A stretch of 64,000 nt of DNA from Candidatus Neomicrothrix sp. UBA2517 (lineage in GTDB: Bacteria; Actinomycetota; Acidimicrobiia; Acidimicrobiales; UBA8592). Below are positions 1-9,364 of the stretch, piece by piece (the stretch's first letter is position 1; each line of letters opens with the position of its first letter). Under the pieces are notes generated by a model, which was not told the DNA's origin, did no database searches, and saw only the letters and a program-made list of their open reading frames with translations. The position numbers and the translations under genes are program-made. Location: NCBI GenBank assembly GCA_002341185.1, contig DDNP01000003.1, forward strand, positions 1-64,000. The letters are read 5' to 3'.

Positions 1-1
1 T

Positions 2-868
2 CCAGTTGATATTGTTCTAAACCCTCTTGGAGTCCCTTCTCGTATGAATATAGGGCAGGTACTTGAGGCTCATTTAGGTTATGCAGCCCGATGGGGTTGG
101 GACATAAATGGTAATGCGGTAGGGGATAACCCAATTTCAAATTCTGCCAAGAAGACACGTCCCAGAACAGAACCAGCTAAATTCTTGGCTACTCCAGTTT
201 TTGACGGTGCAAAATGGGATGAAGAAGAATTAGCTGGAAAACACCCAACTATTCAGCAAATCTTTGAGAATCTTAATCCTGAATCTGATAACGGCGAAAG
301 ACTAATCGGAGCTGATGGTAAAGTGCAGTTATACGACGGTCGTAGTGGGTTACCATTTGATAACCCTGTTATGACAGGTTTCATGTATATCTTGAAACTT
401 CATCATCTTGTTGATGATAAAATTCATGCAAGGTCAACAGGCCCTTACAGTATGATTACGCAACAACCACTTGGTGGTAAAGCCCAGTTCGGCGGACAGC
501 GATTTGGTGAGATGGAAGTTTGGGCACTTGAAGCTTATGGTGCTGCATACTGCTTGCAGGAGTTGTTAACAACTAAATCTGATGATGTCTTAGGTCGTAT
601 TAAAGTATATGAGTCCATCGTTATGGGTCAGAATATTCCAGAGCCGGGAATCCCAGAAAGTTTCAAGGTTCTGGTGAAAGAAATGCAGTCACTCTGTTTG
701 AACGTTGAGGTTCTTGATCTTGAAGGAGACCAAGTCGAAATGCGTGAAATAGATGAAGATGTTTTCCGAACTAGTGATGGTTTGGGAATTGATATTTCTC
801 GTCCAGAACGAGGATCAGATGAAGAAGATGCAGCTCGAGAAGCTGCCCGTGCAGCAGGAATTCGATAA
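2..868 (+). CDS. rpoB: RNA polymerase subunit beta, C-terminal part (5' truncated by window edge)
   Basis: This is the last 288 or so codons of the beta subunit of DNA-dependent RNA polymerase. The open frame runs in from the left edge with residues PVDIVLNPLGVPSRMNIGQ, which is the conserved beta segment before the C-terminal clamp. Further on come GGKAQFGGQRFGEMEVWALEAYGAA and KVYESIVMG, which contact beta' and form the base of the clamp. The end is acidic and finishes EAARAAGIR, as in actinobacterial RpoB. The ATG at position 44 is internal and not the start. rpoC follows after 22 bases, the usual rpoBC order. Identification is certain; the N-terminal two-thirds, including the rifampicin region, lies outside the window. 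Confidence 0.98.
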   Translation, partial: PVDIVLNPLGVPSRMNIGQVLEAHLGYAARWGWDINGNAVGDNPISNSAKKTRPRTEPAKFLATPVFDGAKWDEEELAGKHPTIQQIFENLNPESDNGERLIGADGKVQLYDGRSGLPFDNPVMTGFMYILKLHHLVDDKIHARSTGPYSMITQQPLGGKAQFGGQRFGEMEVWALEAYGAAYCLQELLTTKSDDVLGRIKVYESIVMGQNIPEPGIPESFKVLVKEMQSLCLNVEVLDLEGDQVEMREIDEDVFRTSDGLGIDISRPERGSDEEDAAREAARAAGIR

Positions 869-890
869 GGATTTAGAAGAGGTAATAAGA

Positions 891-3800
891 ATGCTAGATG
901 TAAATGAATTCGATCAACTCCGTATAGGACTCGCGTCAGCGGATGCTATCCGCACCTGGTCCAATGGTGAGGTAAAGAAACCTGAAACCATAAACTATCG
1001 AACCCTAAAACCAGAAAAAGATGGACTATTTTGTGAGAAGATCTTCGGCCCAACAAAGGATTGGGAATGTTCTTGTGGAAAGTACAAGAGAATTCGGTTC
1101 AAGGGAATAATCTGTGAAAGGTGCGGAGTTGAAGTCACCCGATCAAAAGTTCGTAGAGAACGAATGGGCCATATTGAATTAGCCGCACCAGCCGTTCACA
1201 TATGGTATCTGAGGGGAACGCGGTCTTGGCTGGCTTACTTATTGATGGGTCTTGAGCCACGTGAAGAATTGAAAGCTAAACAACTTGAAAAGGTCATTTA
1301 TTTTGCAGCTAGTCTCGTTACATGGGTTGATGTTGACAAGCGCGATGAAGCCCTTGCTGATCTAGAAACAGAGATGCTTGAAGAAAAAGAAGCAATCCAC
1401 AAAGAACGAGATGAAAGAATCCAAGAAAGACAGGAAGATCTCGAAGCAGAATTAGCGGGGCTTGAAGCAGAAAATGGAAGCGAAGCAGATTTAAAGCAAA
1501 TTGAGAAGCAGTCGAAAAAAGATATTGAATTGATAATTGAGGATGCCGAAACAGAAGCTGATTTGTGTGAACGCGCCTTTGAAGAATTTCAGAGTCTTTT
1601 CCCTCGCCAAATTATTGAAGATGAAATGTTATGGAGAGAGCTAGTCGACAGATATAGCGACTACTTTGAAGGTGGCATGGGAGCTGATGCAATAGCCCAA
1701 CTTGTTGAGCGTCTAGATTTTGATGAGGAAGAAATTAAGTTAAGAGAGGCTATTGATCCTCCAGCGGGTAAGAAACCGCTCTCAGCTCAAAGGAAACAAA
1801 AAGCAATCAAACGTTTGAAGATTGTATCTTCATTTAACCGCAGGGATGATAGAGGAAATAGAGTCAATAACCCACGAGCAATGATTCTTGATGTTGTTCC
1901 AGTTATCCCACCAGAACTGCGTCCAATGGTCCAACTTGACGGTGGTAGATTCGCTACATCAGATCTAAATGACTTATATCGAAGAGTTATCAATAGAAAT
2001 AATAGGCTTAAAAGACTTCTTGATCTTGGAGCACCGGCAATAATTGTCAATAACGAAAAGCGAATGCTTCAAGAAGCGGTAGATGCATTATTTGATAATG
2101 GAAGGAGAGGGCGACCCGTCACAGGTCCAGGAAATAGACCGCTGAAGTCTCTCTCTGATATGTTAAAGGGTAAGCAGGGACGTTTCCGACAAAACCTTCT
2201 AGGTAAACGTGTTGATTATTCTGGGCGATCTGTAATTGTTGTCGGACCGAACTTGAAATTACACCAGTGCGGCCTTCCCAAATTAATGGCGCTAGAATTA
2301 TTTAAACCATTCGTGATGAGAACTCTCGTTCATGAGAATATGGCACCAAATATAAGGTCTGCTAAGAGAATGGTTGAAAGAAGGAGACCAGCAGTTTGGC
2401 CTGTACTTGACGAAGTGATCAAAGAGCACCCGGTACTATTAAATCGAGCCCCAACGTTGCATAGGCTTGGAATACAAGCATTCGAGCCAGTCTTGGTTGA
2501 GGGTAAAGCAATCCAATTACATCCTCTCGTATGTACCGCTTTCAATGCTGATTTTGATGGTGACCAAATGGCAGTTCACTTACCTCTATCTGCTGAAGCA
2601 CAGGCTGAAGCTAGAGTCTTGATGTTGTCTGCCCATAATATTCTTTCTCCTGCGAATGGGAACCCACTTACTGTCCCAACACAGGACATGATCATCGGGG
2701 CTTTCTACCTAACGGAACACGTTCCGGGTGATAAAGGGGAAGGGTCAGTTTTTAGAAGATTAGATCAAGTTGAACGTGCTATTGAAGCTGGGGAAGTTAG
2801 TCTTCACGCTCAGATTGAATTCCGTTCACCCCGAACCCTAATTACAGACGAAAATGAAGATGAGAAAATAAAGTACATTGCCACTACAGCTGGACAAGTA
2901 CTATTCAATCATGCACTTCCTGAGGATTTCCCTTGGATAAGCACGAAAGTGACTAAACGAGAAATGGGTGGGATCGTTGAGCAACTCGCTAGAGAATTTG
3001 AAAAAGCAACTGTTGCCGAAAGTCTTGATGCACTAAAGGATCTTTGCTTCTATTGGGCAATGAAATCTGGCGTCACTGTTTCTGTCGATGATGTTAAAAC
3101 ACCTTCAACTAAAAAAGCAATCCTTGAGAAGCATGAAGCAGAAGCAGAGAAAGTTGAAAAGCAGTTCCGTAGAGGAATTATTACTGACGGTGAAAGAAGA
3201 CAAAAGGAAGTAGAAATTTGGTCTCTTGCTACTGAAGAAGTTAAAAATGATATGGAAAAGGGCCTTAAAGAAGAGTCTTTTAACCCGATTGATATGATGG
3301 TCGGGTCCGGTGCTCGTGGAAATATGATGCAAGTCAGGCAAATTGCTGGAATGCGTGGACTGGTTGCGAATCCTCGTGGTGACATGATTCCTCGACCAAT
3401 AAAAAGTAATTTCCGTGAAGGTCTCGCAATGCTTGAATACTACATTGCGACTCCAGGAGCGAGAAAGGGCTTAGTCGATACTGCCCTTAGAACAGCCGAT
3501 TCAGGCTATTTGACAAGGCGACTTGTTGATGTTTCACAAGAAGTCATAATCAACACCGATGATCCTTTTGCTGATGGGGCTAAACCACCTTCGGCGTGGA
3601 TCGATGACGTTTATCCAGAGGATTACTATGTTGATTCTTCAGGTAATTATGTAGGGGTTAAGCCGCTGAATCAAGGTGATGAGAAAAAGCGTTCTTATCT
3701 TCGAACTCGTTTATACGGCCGGATATTGGCTGAGGATGTAACACTTACAGACGGAACAGTGTTTGAGAAGGCAAATATGATTTCTGAGGAAATGATGTTT

Positions 3801-4883
3801 GCGATGGCAGATGATCCTGAGATCTCAAGAGTGCGATGCTTGACACCATTAACGGATGAAAGTTCAACTGGAATTTCAGTAGCTAGCTACGGAATGTCAA
3901 TGGCTACTGGTGGCCTGATAGAGGTTGGAGAAGCTGTGGGTGTAATAGCTGCTCAATCTATTGGAGAACCTGGTACTCAGCTAACTATGCGTACTTTCCA
4001 TACTGGTGGTATTGCCGGTAAAGACCTTGCTGGTGGTCTCCCAAGAGTTGTTGAGCTATTTGAAGCTAGAACTCCTAAAGGTGCGGCGCTACTTGCCAGA
4101 ACCTCTGGAGTCGTTCGCATAGACGAAGATGGAGGCAGGACAAGAACTGTAACAATCGTTGCTGATGACGGTGAAGAAGATGTCTATGACAAGATAGCTT
4201 TAGAGGCCCGACTCGAAGTTCGAGATGGGCAAGAGCTAGAAGCTGGTGATCCCATAATTGAGGGACCGCGTGACCCTAAAGAACTTCTAGAAATACGTGG
4301 AATGCGAGAGACACAGAGATATCTCGTTGACCAAGTCCAAGGCGTCTATCGTGATCAAGGTGTTTCAATCCATGACAAGCATATTGAGTTAATTGTTCGA
4401 CAAATGACGCGACGCGTTCTAGTGAATGATGCTGGTGACTCGAATTTCCTTCCAGGTGAAAGTATTGATGGTCGGGCATATGTAGAGGCAAACAGAAAGC
4501 TTGTCGCTGAAGGTAAAGAACCTGCAAAGGCAAGACCTCAATTGATGGGAATTACTAAGGCTTCTTTAGCTACGGACTCATGGCTTTCTGCAGCATCATT
4601 CCAAGAGACAACGAGAGTTCTAACTGAAGCTGCGATTGAATCAAAGTCTGATGACCTAATTGGCCTTAAAGAAAATATAATCATAGGAAAACTCATTCCT
4701 GCTGGAACTGGGCTACCTAATTACAGAGATTTCTCAGTAGAAACCCCTGAATATCAGCCAATGGAATTCTATTCTTCAGATGATGAAGATGATGATTTCG
4801 CCGATTTTCTTGCTCAGCAGGAAATTTATCAAGAAGATGATGAAGAACCTGAGACAGATATAGCCGAAGAAGTCATTGGGTAA
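891..4883 (+). CDS. rpoC: RNA polymerase subunit beta'
   Basis: Largest catalytic subunit of RNA polymerase, 1330 residues. I chose ATG 891 (MLDVNEFDQLRIGLAS) with AGAAGAGG upstream; the frame stays open back to 753 but there overlaps rpoB. The N-terminal zinc ribbon is intact (C60, C62, C75, C78). Residues about 150-260 form the charged coiled-coil insertion typical of Actinobacteria. The Mg2+-binding NADFDGD motif lies at 552-558. The bridge helix/trigger-loop region is conserved (GEAVGVIAAQSIGEPGTQ). Oddity: the second zinc site keeps only one of four cysteines. By hand alignment the first Cys is P892, the second is C983, and the CxxC pair is S996 and S999. The C-terminal tail is strongly acidic. 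A terminator-like hairpin follows directly. Confidence 0.98.
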   Translation: MLDVNEFDQLRIGLASADAIRTWSNGEVKKPETINYRTLKPEKDGLFCEKIFGPTKDWECSCGKYKRIRFKGIICERCGVEVTRSKVRRERMGHIELAAPAVHIWYLRGTRSWLAYLLMGLEPREELKAKQLEKVIYFAASLVTWVDVDKRDEALADLETEMLEEKEAIHKERDERIQERQEDLEAELAGLEAENGSEADLKQIEKQSKKDIELIIEDAETEADLCERAFEEFQSLFPRQIIEDEMLWRELVDRYSDYFEGGMGADAIAQLVERLDFDEEEIKLREAIDPPAGKKPLSAQRKQKAIKRLKIVSSFNRRDDRGNRVNNPRAMILDVVPVIPPELRPMVQLDGGRFATSDLNDLYRRVINRNNRLKRLLDLGAPAIIVNNEKRMLQEAVDALFDNGRRGRPVTGPGNRPLKSLSDMLKGKQGRFRQNLLGKRVDYSGRSVIVVGPNLKLHQCGLPKLMALELFKPFVMRTLVHENMAPNIRSAKRMVERRRPAVWPVLDEVIKEHPVLLNRAPTLHRLGIQAFEPVLVEGKAIQLHPLVCTAFNADFDGDQMAVHLPLSAEAQAEARVLMLSAHNILSPANGNPLTVPTQDMIIGAFYLTEHVPGDKGEGSVFRRLDQVERAIEAGEVSLHAQIEFRSPRTLITDENEDEKIKYIATTAGQVLFNHALPEDFPWISTKVTKREMGGIVEQLAREFEKATVAESLDALKDLCFYWAMKSGVTVSVDDVKTPSTKKAILEKHEAEAEKVEKQFRRGIITDGERRQKEVEIWSLATEEVKNDMEKGLKEESFNPIDMMVGSGARGNMMQVRQIAGMRGLVANPRGDMIPRPIKSNFREGLAMLEYYIATPGARKGLVDTALRTADSGYLTRRLVDVSQEVIINTDDPFADGAKPPSAWIDDVYPEDYYVDSSGNYVGVKPLNQGDEKKRSYLRTRLYGRILAEDVTLTDGTVFEKANMISEEMMFAMADDPEISRVRCLTPLTDESSTGISVASYGMSMATGGLIEVGEAVGVIAAQSIGEPGTQLTMRTFHTGGIAGKDLAGGLPRVVELFEARTPKGAALLARTSGVVRIDEDGGRTRTVTIVADDGEEDVYDKIALEARLEVRDGQELEAGDPIIEGPRDPKELLEIRGMRETQRYLVDQVQGVYRDQGVSIHDKHIELIVRQMTRRVLVNDAGDSNFLPGESIDGRAYVEANRKLVAEGKEPAKARPQLMGITKASLATDSWLSAASFQETTRVLTEAAIESKSDDLIGLKENIIIGKLIPAGTGLPNYRDFSVETPEYQPMEFYSSDDEDDDFADFLAQQEIYQEDDEEPETDIAEEVIG

Positions 4884-4929
4884 CTCAAGAATATCGGGCA
4901 GTCACGCTGCACCGGAATTGAGTATTTTT
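4883..4929 (+). terminator. Probable Rho-independent terminator after rpoC
   Basis: The outer arms ACTCAA (4883-4888) and TTGAGT (4918-4923) pair perfectly. The inner arms CGGGCAG and CTGCACCG pair with one bulged A around the loop TCACG. A run of five T follows at 4925-4929. The hairpin begins on the last base of the rpoC stop codon. It would separate rpoBC transcription from the rpsL-rpsG-fusA unit. Confidence 0.6.
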
Positions 4930-4947
4930 AAAAGAACTTAAAGAACA

Positions 4948-4975
4948 TTGGATTTATGAGTGGACCTTTTACAAA
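4948..4975 (+). promoter_or_regulatory. Candidate promoter for the rpsL-rpsG-fusA unit
   Basis: TTGGAT (4948-4953) and TACAAA (4970-4975) are separated by 16 bases. They lie between the rpoC terminator and rpsL, where a promoter is expected. The match is moderate and was picked by eye, so another start in 4930-5010 is possible. Confidence 0.3.
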
Positions 4976-5016
4976 GACCCTCTAGGCTTAAATGCTGATT
5001 GATAATCACACAAACA

Positions 5017-5030
5017 TGAGCAAAAGCTCA
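5017..5030 (+). promoter_or_regulatory. Small hairpin abutting the rpsL ribosome binding site
   Basis: TGAGC-AAAA-GCTCA is a perfect 5-bp stem with a tetraloop. The next bases (5031-5035, CGGAG) are the presumed Shine-Dalgarno sequence of rpsL. The position would suit translational control, but the stem is short and may be chance. Confidence 0.35.
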
Positions 5031-5041
5031 CGGAGATAAAA

Positions 5042-5410
5042 TTGCCAACCATACAACAACTTGTCCGAAAAGGAAGAGACTCTAAATTCCGAAAGGAAAA
5101 GACGCCTGCTCTTAAAGGTGCCCCTCAACGCAGGGGAGTATGTACTCGTGTTTATACTGCAACTCCGAAGAAACCAAACTCTGCTCTACGAAAAGTAGCA
5201 AGGGTTAGATTGACTAGCGGTGTAGAAGTTACAGCTTATATTCCCGGCGAAGGACATAACTTGCAAGAGCACTCTATAGTTCTAGTTCGTGGTGGTCGTG
5301 TTAAGGATTTGCCAGGTGTTCGCTATAAGGTCGTAAGAGGAACATTGGATACTGCATCAGTTCGCGACCGTAAGCAGTCAAGAAGCCGATATGGCGCAAA
5401 GAAGGATTAA
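5042..5410 (+). CDS. rpsL: 30S ribosomal protein S12
   Basis: Decoding-centre protein of the small subunit, 122 residues, normal length. It starts at TTG 5042 (PTIQQLVRKGRDSK) with CGGAG six bases upstream. The loop TPKKPNSALRKVARVRL and the segment RGGRVKDLPGVRYK are intact. Both streptomycin-relevant lysines have the sensitive-type residue. The aspartate in VKDLPG is the usual beta-methylthiolation site. rpsG follows after five bases, so the two are co-transcribed. TTG as start of a highly expressed gene is slightly unusual, but no in-frame ATG fits the family N-terminus. Confidence 0.97.
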   Translation: MPTIQQLVRKGRDSKFRKEKTPALKGAPQRRGVCTRVYTATPKKPNSALRKVARVRLTSGVEVTAYIPGEGHNLQEHSIVLVRGGRVKDLPGVRYKVVRGTLDTASVRDRKQSRSRYGAKKD

Positions 5411-5415
5411 GATAT

Positions 5416-5886
5416 ATGCCTCGTAAAGGACCTCCAGCACGTCGATACCTCCAACCAGATCCAATATATAAATCAGTTCTTGTGACACAGATAGTTAATA
5501 AGATATTGCAAAGTGGAAAACGGTCTGTTGCAGAGAAGATAGTCTACGATGCTCTATCTTCAATTCAAGAGAAAACAGGATCTGACCCAATTGATACTTT
5601 AAAGAGAGCTATCGATAATGTTCGTCCGCAGTTGGAAGTTAGAAGTCGCCGAGTAGGTGGCGCAACATATCAAGTTCCAGTTGAGGTTCGGCCGCGAAGA
5701 GCAACAACCTTAGCTATACGTTGGGTCGTCGGGTTTGCTCGAGACCGACGAGAGCGCACGATGTCAGAGCGTTTAGCAAATGAACTTTTAGACGCATCTA
5801 ACGGAATAGGCGGAACAGTAAAACGCCGAGAAGATACGCATAAAATGGCAGAAGCTAATAAGGCTTTCGCTCACTATCGCTGGTAA
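5416..5886 (+). CDS. rpsG: 30S ribosomal protein S7
   Basis: Primary 16S rRNA-binding protein that nucleates the head of the small subunit, 156 residues. It starts MPRKGPPARRYLQPDP. The motif VGGATYQVPVEVRP (about residues 78-91) and the C-terminal EDTHKMAEANKAFAHYRW are diagnostic. Translation is probably coupled to rpsL (gap of five bases). In E. coli S7 represses its own operon, but I see no clear equivalent binding structure between rpsL and rpsG here. Confidence 0.98.
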   Translation: MPRKGPPARRYLQPDPIYKSVLVTQIVNKILQSGKRSVAEKIVYDALSSIQEKTGSDPIDTLKRAIDNVRPQLEVRSRRVGGATYQVPVEVRPRRATTLAIRWVVGFARDRRERTMSERLANELLDASNGIGGTVKRREDTHKMAEANKAFAHYRW

Positions 5887-5887
5887 A

Positions 5888-5909
5888 TCAATCTACAATT
5901 AAAGATTGA
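5888..5909 (+). other. Inverted repeat between rpsG and fusA
   Basis: TCAATCT (5888-5894) and AGATTGA (5903-5909) form a perfect 7-bp stem around an 8-base AT-rich loop, two bases after the rpsG stop. No T-run follows, so it is a weak attenuator or RNA-processing site at best. Confidence 0.3.
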
Positions 5910-5960
5910 AAATCCATAATAGAACTGAACCACTAAACGAAAGAGTAAAGCGAATAACAA

Positions 5961-8039
5961 ATGGCACGTCATCCGTTAGATAAAACACGAAATATCGGAA
6001 TCATGGCTCACATTGATGCCGGTAAAACAACAACAACAGAAAGGATCCTCTACTACACAGGAAGATCCTACAAAATTGGTGAAGTGCATGATGGTGCTGC
6101 GACCATGGACTGGATGGAGCAAGAACAGGAACGCGGAATAACTATTACCTCAGCTGCCACTACTTGTTACTGGAATGATCACAGAATAAACATTATTGAT
6201 ACACCGGGCCACGTTGACTTCACAGTAGAAGTTGAGAGGTCTCTCCGAGTCCTTGATGGGACCGTAGCTGTTTTTGACGGAGTCGCGGGAGTTGAGCCTC
6301 AATCGGAGACAGTATGGCGACAGGCCGAAAAGTACAGTGTTCCAAGAATGTGTTTCGTCAATAAAATGGACAGAACTGGTGCTGATTTCTTTTACGTGCT
6401 CGACACAATTAAAGAACGCTTAACAAAGAATTATGTTGTTCTGCAATTGCCGATTGGCGCCGAATCAGAATATCAAGGAGTTATAGATCTGCTTTCAATG
6501 AAAGCTCTTGTTTGGCAAGGTGAGGATCTAGGTGCTTCTTGGGACGAAGTAGAAATTCCAGAAGAGTATCAAGATCAAGCTGAAGAATATAGAGAGCTGA
6601 TGCTTGATAAGCTTTCCGAATTTAGCGAAACAATTATGGAGAAATACTTAGAGGACGAAGAGATATCAATTGCTGACTTAAAGAGTGCTATCCGAGAAGG
6701 AACCCTTCATCATGAATTAGTTCCGATTCTCAACGGAACGGCATTTAAAAATAAGGGAGTGCAACCGTTATTGGATGCAGTCGTAGATTATCTGCCATCT
6801 CCATTAGATATTCCTGAAATCAAAGGAACAAGCGTAAAGGGAAATGAAGAATTAACCAGAAAGCCTTCAGATGATGAACCCTTTGCTGCTTTGGCATTTA
6901 AGATTATGACTGATCCTCACGTAGGGAGACTAGCTTTTTTCCGAGTTTACTCAGGTTCTCTTGAGAAAGGTTCGCAAATACTCAATACAAGAACTGGAAA
7001 TAAAGAGAGAATGGGTCGAATTCTTGAAATGCATGCAAATGATAGGGAAGATGTTGACGCAGTTTATACAGGTGACATTATGGCTGCGATCGGAATCAAA
7101 GATGTTAGAACCGGAGACTCACTTGCAGCCATAGATAATCCTGTAATCCTTGAAGAAATGACTTTCCCGGATCCGGTTATTGACGTAGCCGTGGAGCCTA
7201 AATCTAAGGCAGACCAAGAGAAGTTATCAAAAGCGCTGATGGCTCTATCGCAGGAGGATCCTACTTTTCGAGTTGAAACTGACCAAGAAACAGCCCAGAC
7301 AATTCTTTCGGGGATGGGTGAACTTCACTTAGAGGTGCTCGTTGATCGTATGTTACGTGAATTCAATGTTGATGCCTCTGTGGGAAAACCTCAAGTTGCT
7401 TACAGGGAGACAATTACAAAACCGATAACAACTACTTACACACATAAAAAACAAACTGGTGGTTCAGGACAATTTGCTGAAGTTGAAATTGATGTATCTC
7501 CTGCAACTGCAGGAGAAGGATACTCTTTTGAAGACAATATTTCTGGTGGAAGAATTCCTAAGGAATACATTCCTGCTGTGGATGCAGGTATCAAAGAAGC
7601 AATGACCTCAGGGGTACTAGCCGGTTTCCCAGTTGTCGATGTCCATGTTGAATTAAATGATGGAAAATTTCATGATGTTGATTCATCTGATATGGCATTT
7701 AAAATTGCTGGATTAATGGCTTTTAAAGACGCTGCTCGTAAAGCAAAACCTGCTTTGTTGGAACCTATTATGGCTGTTGAAGTAGTAACTCCAGACGACT
7801 ACCTAGGCGGAGTTGTTGGAGACTTAAATAGTCGCAGAGGTCAGGTCCAAGGAACTGAGCAGCGAGGAACAAATCAGGTTGTTAACGCTTTAGTTCCCCT
7901 ATCCGAGATGTTTGGTTATGTAGGTGATCTACGAACCATGTCTTCAGGTAGGGCAAACTATACGATGCAATTTGATTCGTATCAACAAATGCCATCAAAT
8001 GTGCAAGAAGAAGTAGTAACTCGCTTAAGAGGTGAGTGA
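5961..8039 (+). CDS. fusA: Elongation factor G
   Basis: Ribosomal translocase GTPase, 692 residues, full length. G1 is AHIDAGKTTTTERILYYTG (residues 17-35), G3 is DTPGHVDF, and G4 is NKMDRTGAD. Domains II to V follow, with the domain IV loop GGSGQFAEVEID and a C-terminal YVGDLRTMSSGRANYTMQF. It is preceded by a weak purine-rich site (AAAGAG). The place in the order rpsL-rpsG-fusA-tuf is the classical str arrangement. No mobile-type EF-G features are seen, so this is the housekeeping copy. Confidence 0.98.
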   Translation: MARHPLDKTRNIGIMAHIDAGKTTTTERILYYTGRSYKIGEVHDGAATMDWMEQEQERGITITSAATTCYWNDHRINIIDTPGHVDFTVEVERSLRVLDGTVAVFDGVAGVEPQSETVWRQAEKYSVPRMCFVNKMDRTGADFFYVLDTIKERLTKNYVVLQLPIGAESEYQGVIDLLSMKALVWQGEDLGASWDEVEIPEEYQDQAEEYRELMLDKLSEFSETIMEKYLEDEEISIADLKSAIREGTLHHELVPILNGTAFKNKGVQPLLDAVVDYLPSPLDIPEIKGTSVKGNEELTRKPSDDEPFAALAFKIMTDPHVGRLAFFRVYSGSLEKGSQILNTRTGNKERMGRILEMHANDREDVDAVYTGDIMAAIGIKDVRTGDSLAAIDNPVILEEMTFPDPVIDVAVEPKSKADQEKLSKALMALSQEDPTFRVETDQETAQTILSGMGELHLEVLVDRMLREFNVDASVGKPQVAYRETITKPITTTYTHKKQTGGSGQFAEVEIDVSPATAGEGYSFEDNISGGRIPKEYIPAVDAGIKEAMTSGVLAGFPVVDVHVELNDGKFHDVDSSDMAFKIAGLMAFKDAARKAKPALLEPIMAVEVVTPDDYLGGVVGDLNSRRGQVQGTEQRGTNQVVNALVPLSEMFGYVGDLRTMSSGRANYTMQFDSYQQMPSNVQEEVVTRLRGE

Positions 8040-8089
8040 GTTACGTTTCTTGCCCGTAAGATGGTCTAGGCGCTTTTTATACAGGTTAG

Positions 8090-8117
8090 TTGTTGTATAG
8101 AGTGCAATCATTACAAT
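8090..8117 (+). promoter_or_regulatory. Candidate tuf promoter
   Basis: TTGTTG (8090-8095) and TACAAT (8112-8117) with a 16-base spacer lie 49 bases before the tuf start, inside the 126-base fusA-tuf gap. A separate strong promoter for tuf is common. A similar TTGTTG -35 recurs before rplC. Confidence 0.45.
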
Positions 8118-8165
8118 AGAAACACCGGAACAACCGGAAGATAGAAAGAAACTTGAGGAAAGATA

Positions 8166-9353
8166 ATGGCTAAGGAGACGTTCGAACGAACTAAGCCCCA
8201 CCTAAACGTGGGGACGATGGGTCACATTGACCATGGAAAAACCACCCTAACAGCAGCTATAACAAAAGTTCTAAGCGATAATGTAGACGGTAGCCAGTTC
8301 ACTGAATTTGAAAATATTGATAAAGCTCCTGAAGAACGTGAACGAGGGATTACGATCAATGTTGCTCACGTTGAGTATGAAACAGATAACAGGCACTATG
8401 CCCATGTGGATATGCCCGGTCACGCTGACTATATCAAAAACATGATTACAGGTGCTGCGCAGGTAGATGGAGCAATTTTAGTTGTTTCTGCTGCAGATGG
8501 ACCTATGCCCCAAACCCGAGAACACGTACTCCTAGCTCGACAAGTTGGAGTTCCTAAAATCATTGTTGCCCTAAACAAGGTTGACATGGTTGATGACGAA
8601 GAGCTTCTCGAATTAGTAGAAATGGAAGTTAGAGAACTCCTAGATGAGTACGATTTCCCAGGTGATGATACTCCTATTTACCCAGTATCTGCTCTTAAAG
8701 CTCTTGAAGGTGATGCTGATGCTGCTAATCAAATTCTTGAACTAATGAGTCAGGTTGATGACTATATTCCTCTTCCTGATCGTGACGTTGATAAGCCGTT
8801 CCTGATGCCCATTGAAGATGTATTCTCAATTACTGGACGAGGGACTGTTGTAACTGGAAAAGTTGAGCAAGGTAAAGTACACACTGGTGACGAAATTGAA
8901 ATCATTGGCATAAAGGAAACACAGACAACTACCTGTACAGGAGTTGAAATGTTCCGTAAGCTACTTGACGAAGGACAAGCTGGCGATAATATAGGCGCTC
9001 TTCTTCGAGGAATTGATAAAGAAGAAGTAAACCGAGGTCAGGTTCTTGCTGCACCAGGGAGCATTACACCACACACAAAATTTGAAGCTGAAGTATATGT
9101 GCTCTCTAAAGAAGAAGGTGGCCGTCATAAGCCATTTTTCTCAAATTACCGACCACAGTTCTATTTCAGAACCACAGATGTTACTGGAGTGATCAATCTT
9201 CCAGATGGAACTGAAATGTGTATGCCTGGTGATAATACTAAGATGGTAGTTGAACTAATAGCCCCAATAGCCATGGACGAAGGTCTGCGTTTCGCTATCC
9301 GTGAAGGTGGACGAACCGTTGGTGCTGGCGCTGTCACAAAGATTCTCGAATAG
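8166..9353 (+). CDS. tuf: Elongation factor Tu
   Basis: GTPase that delivers aminoacyl-tRNA to the ribosome, 395 residues. G1 is GHIDHGKTTLTAA, the effector loop contains RERGITIN, G3 is DMPGHADY, and G4 is NKVDMVDD. E. coli has Cys at the position that is Met here (DMPG); this is a known variable site. Domains II and III are complete, ending GRTVGAGAVTKILE. The ribosome binding site GAGGAAAG precedes ATG 8166. rpsJ starts 11 bases after the stop, joining the str and S10 units. Confidence 0.98.
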   Translation: MAKETFERTKPHLNVGTMGHIDHGKTTLTAAITKVLSDNVDGSQFTEFENIDKAPEERERGITINVAHVEYETDNRHYAHVDMPGHADYIKNMITGAAQVDGAILVVSAADGPMPQTREHVLLARQVGVPKIIVALNKVDMVDDEELLELVEMEVRELLDEYDFPGDDTPIYPVSALKALEGDADAANQILELMSQVDDYIPLPDRDVDKPFLMPIEDVFSITGRGTVVTGKVEQGKVHTGDEIEIIGIKETQTTTCTGVEMFRKLLDEGQAGDNIGALLRGIDKEEVNRGQVLAAPGSITPHTKFEAEVYVLSKEEGGRHKPFFSNYRPQFYFRTTDVTGVINLPDGTEMCMPGDNTKMVVELIAPIAMDEGLRFAIREGGRTVGAGAVTKILE

Positions 9354-9364
9354 GGTCTTACTTC

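Noticed and set aside
753..890. Extended rpoC start at 753
   Set aside because: It lies inside rpoB in another frame; ATG 891 has a ribosome binding site and the family N-terminus.
5042..5410. Streptomycin-resistance variant of rpsL
   Set aside because: Both relevant lysine positions (TPKKPNS and GRVKDLPG) have the sensitive-type residue.
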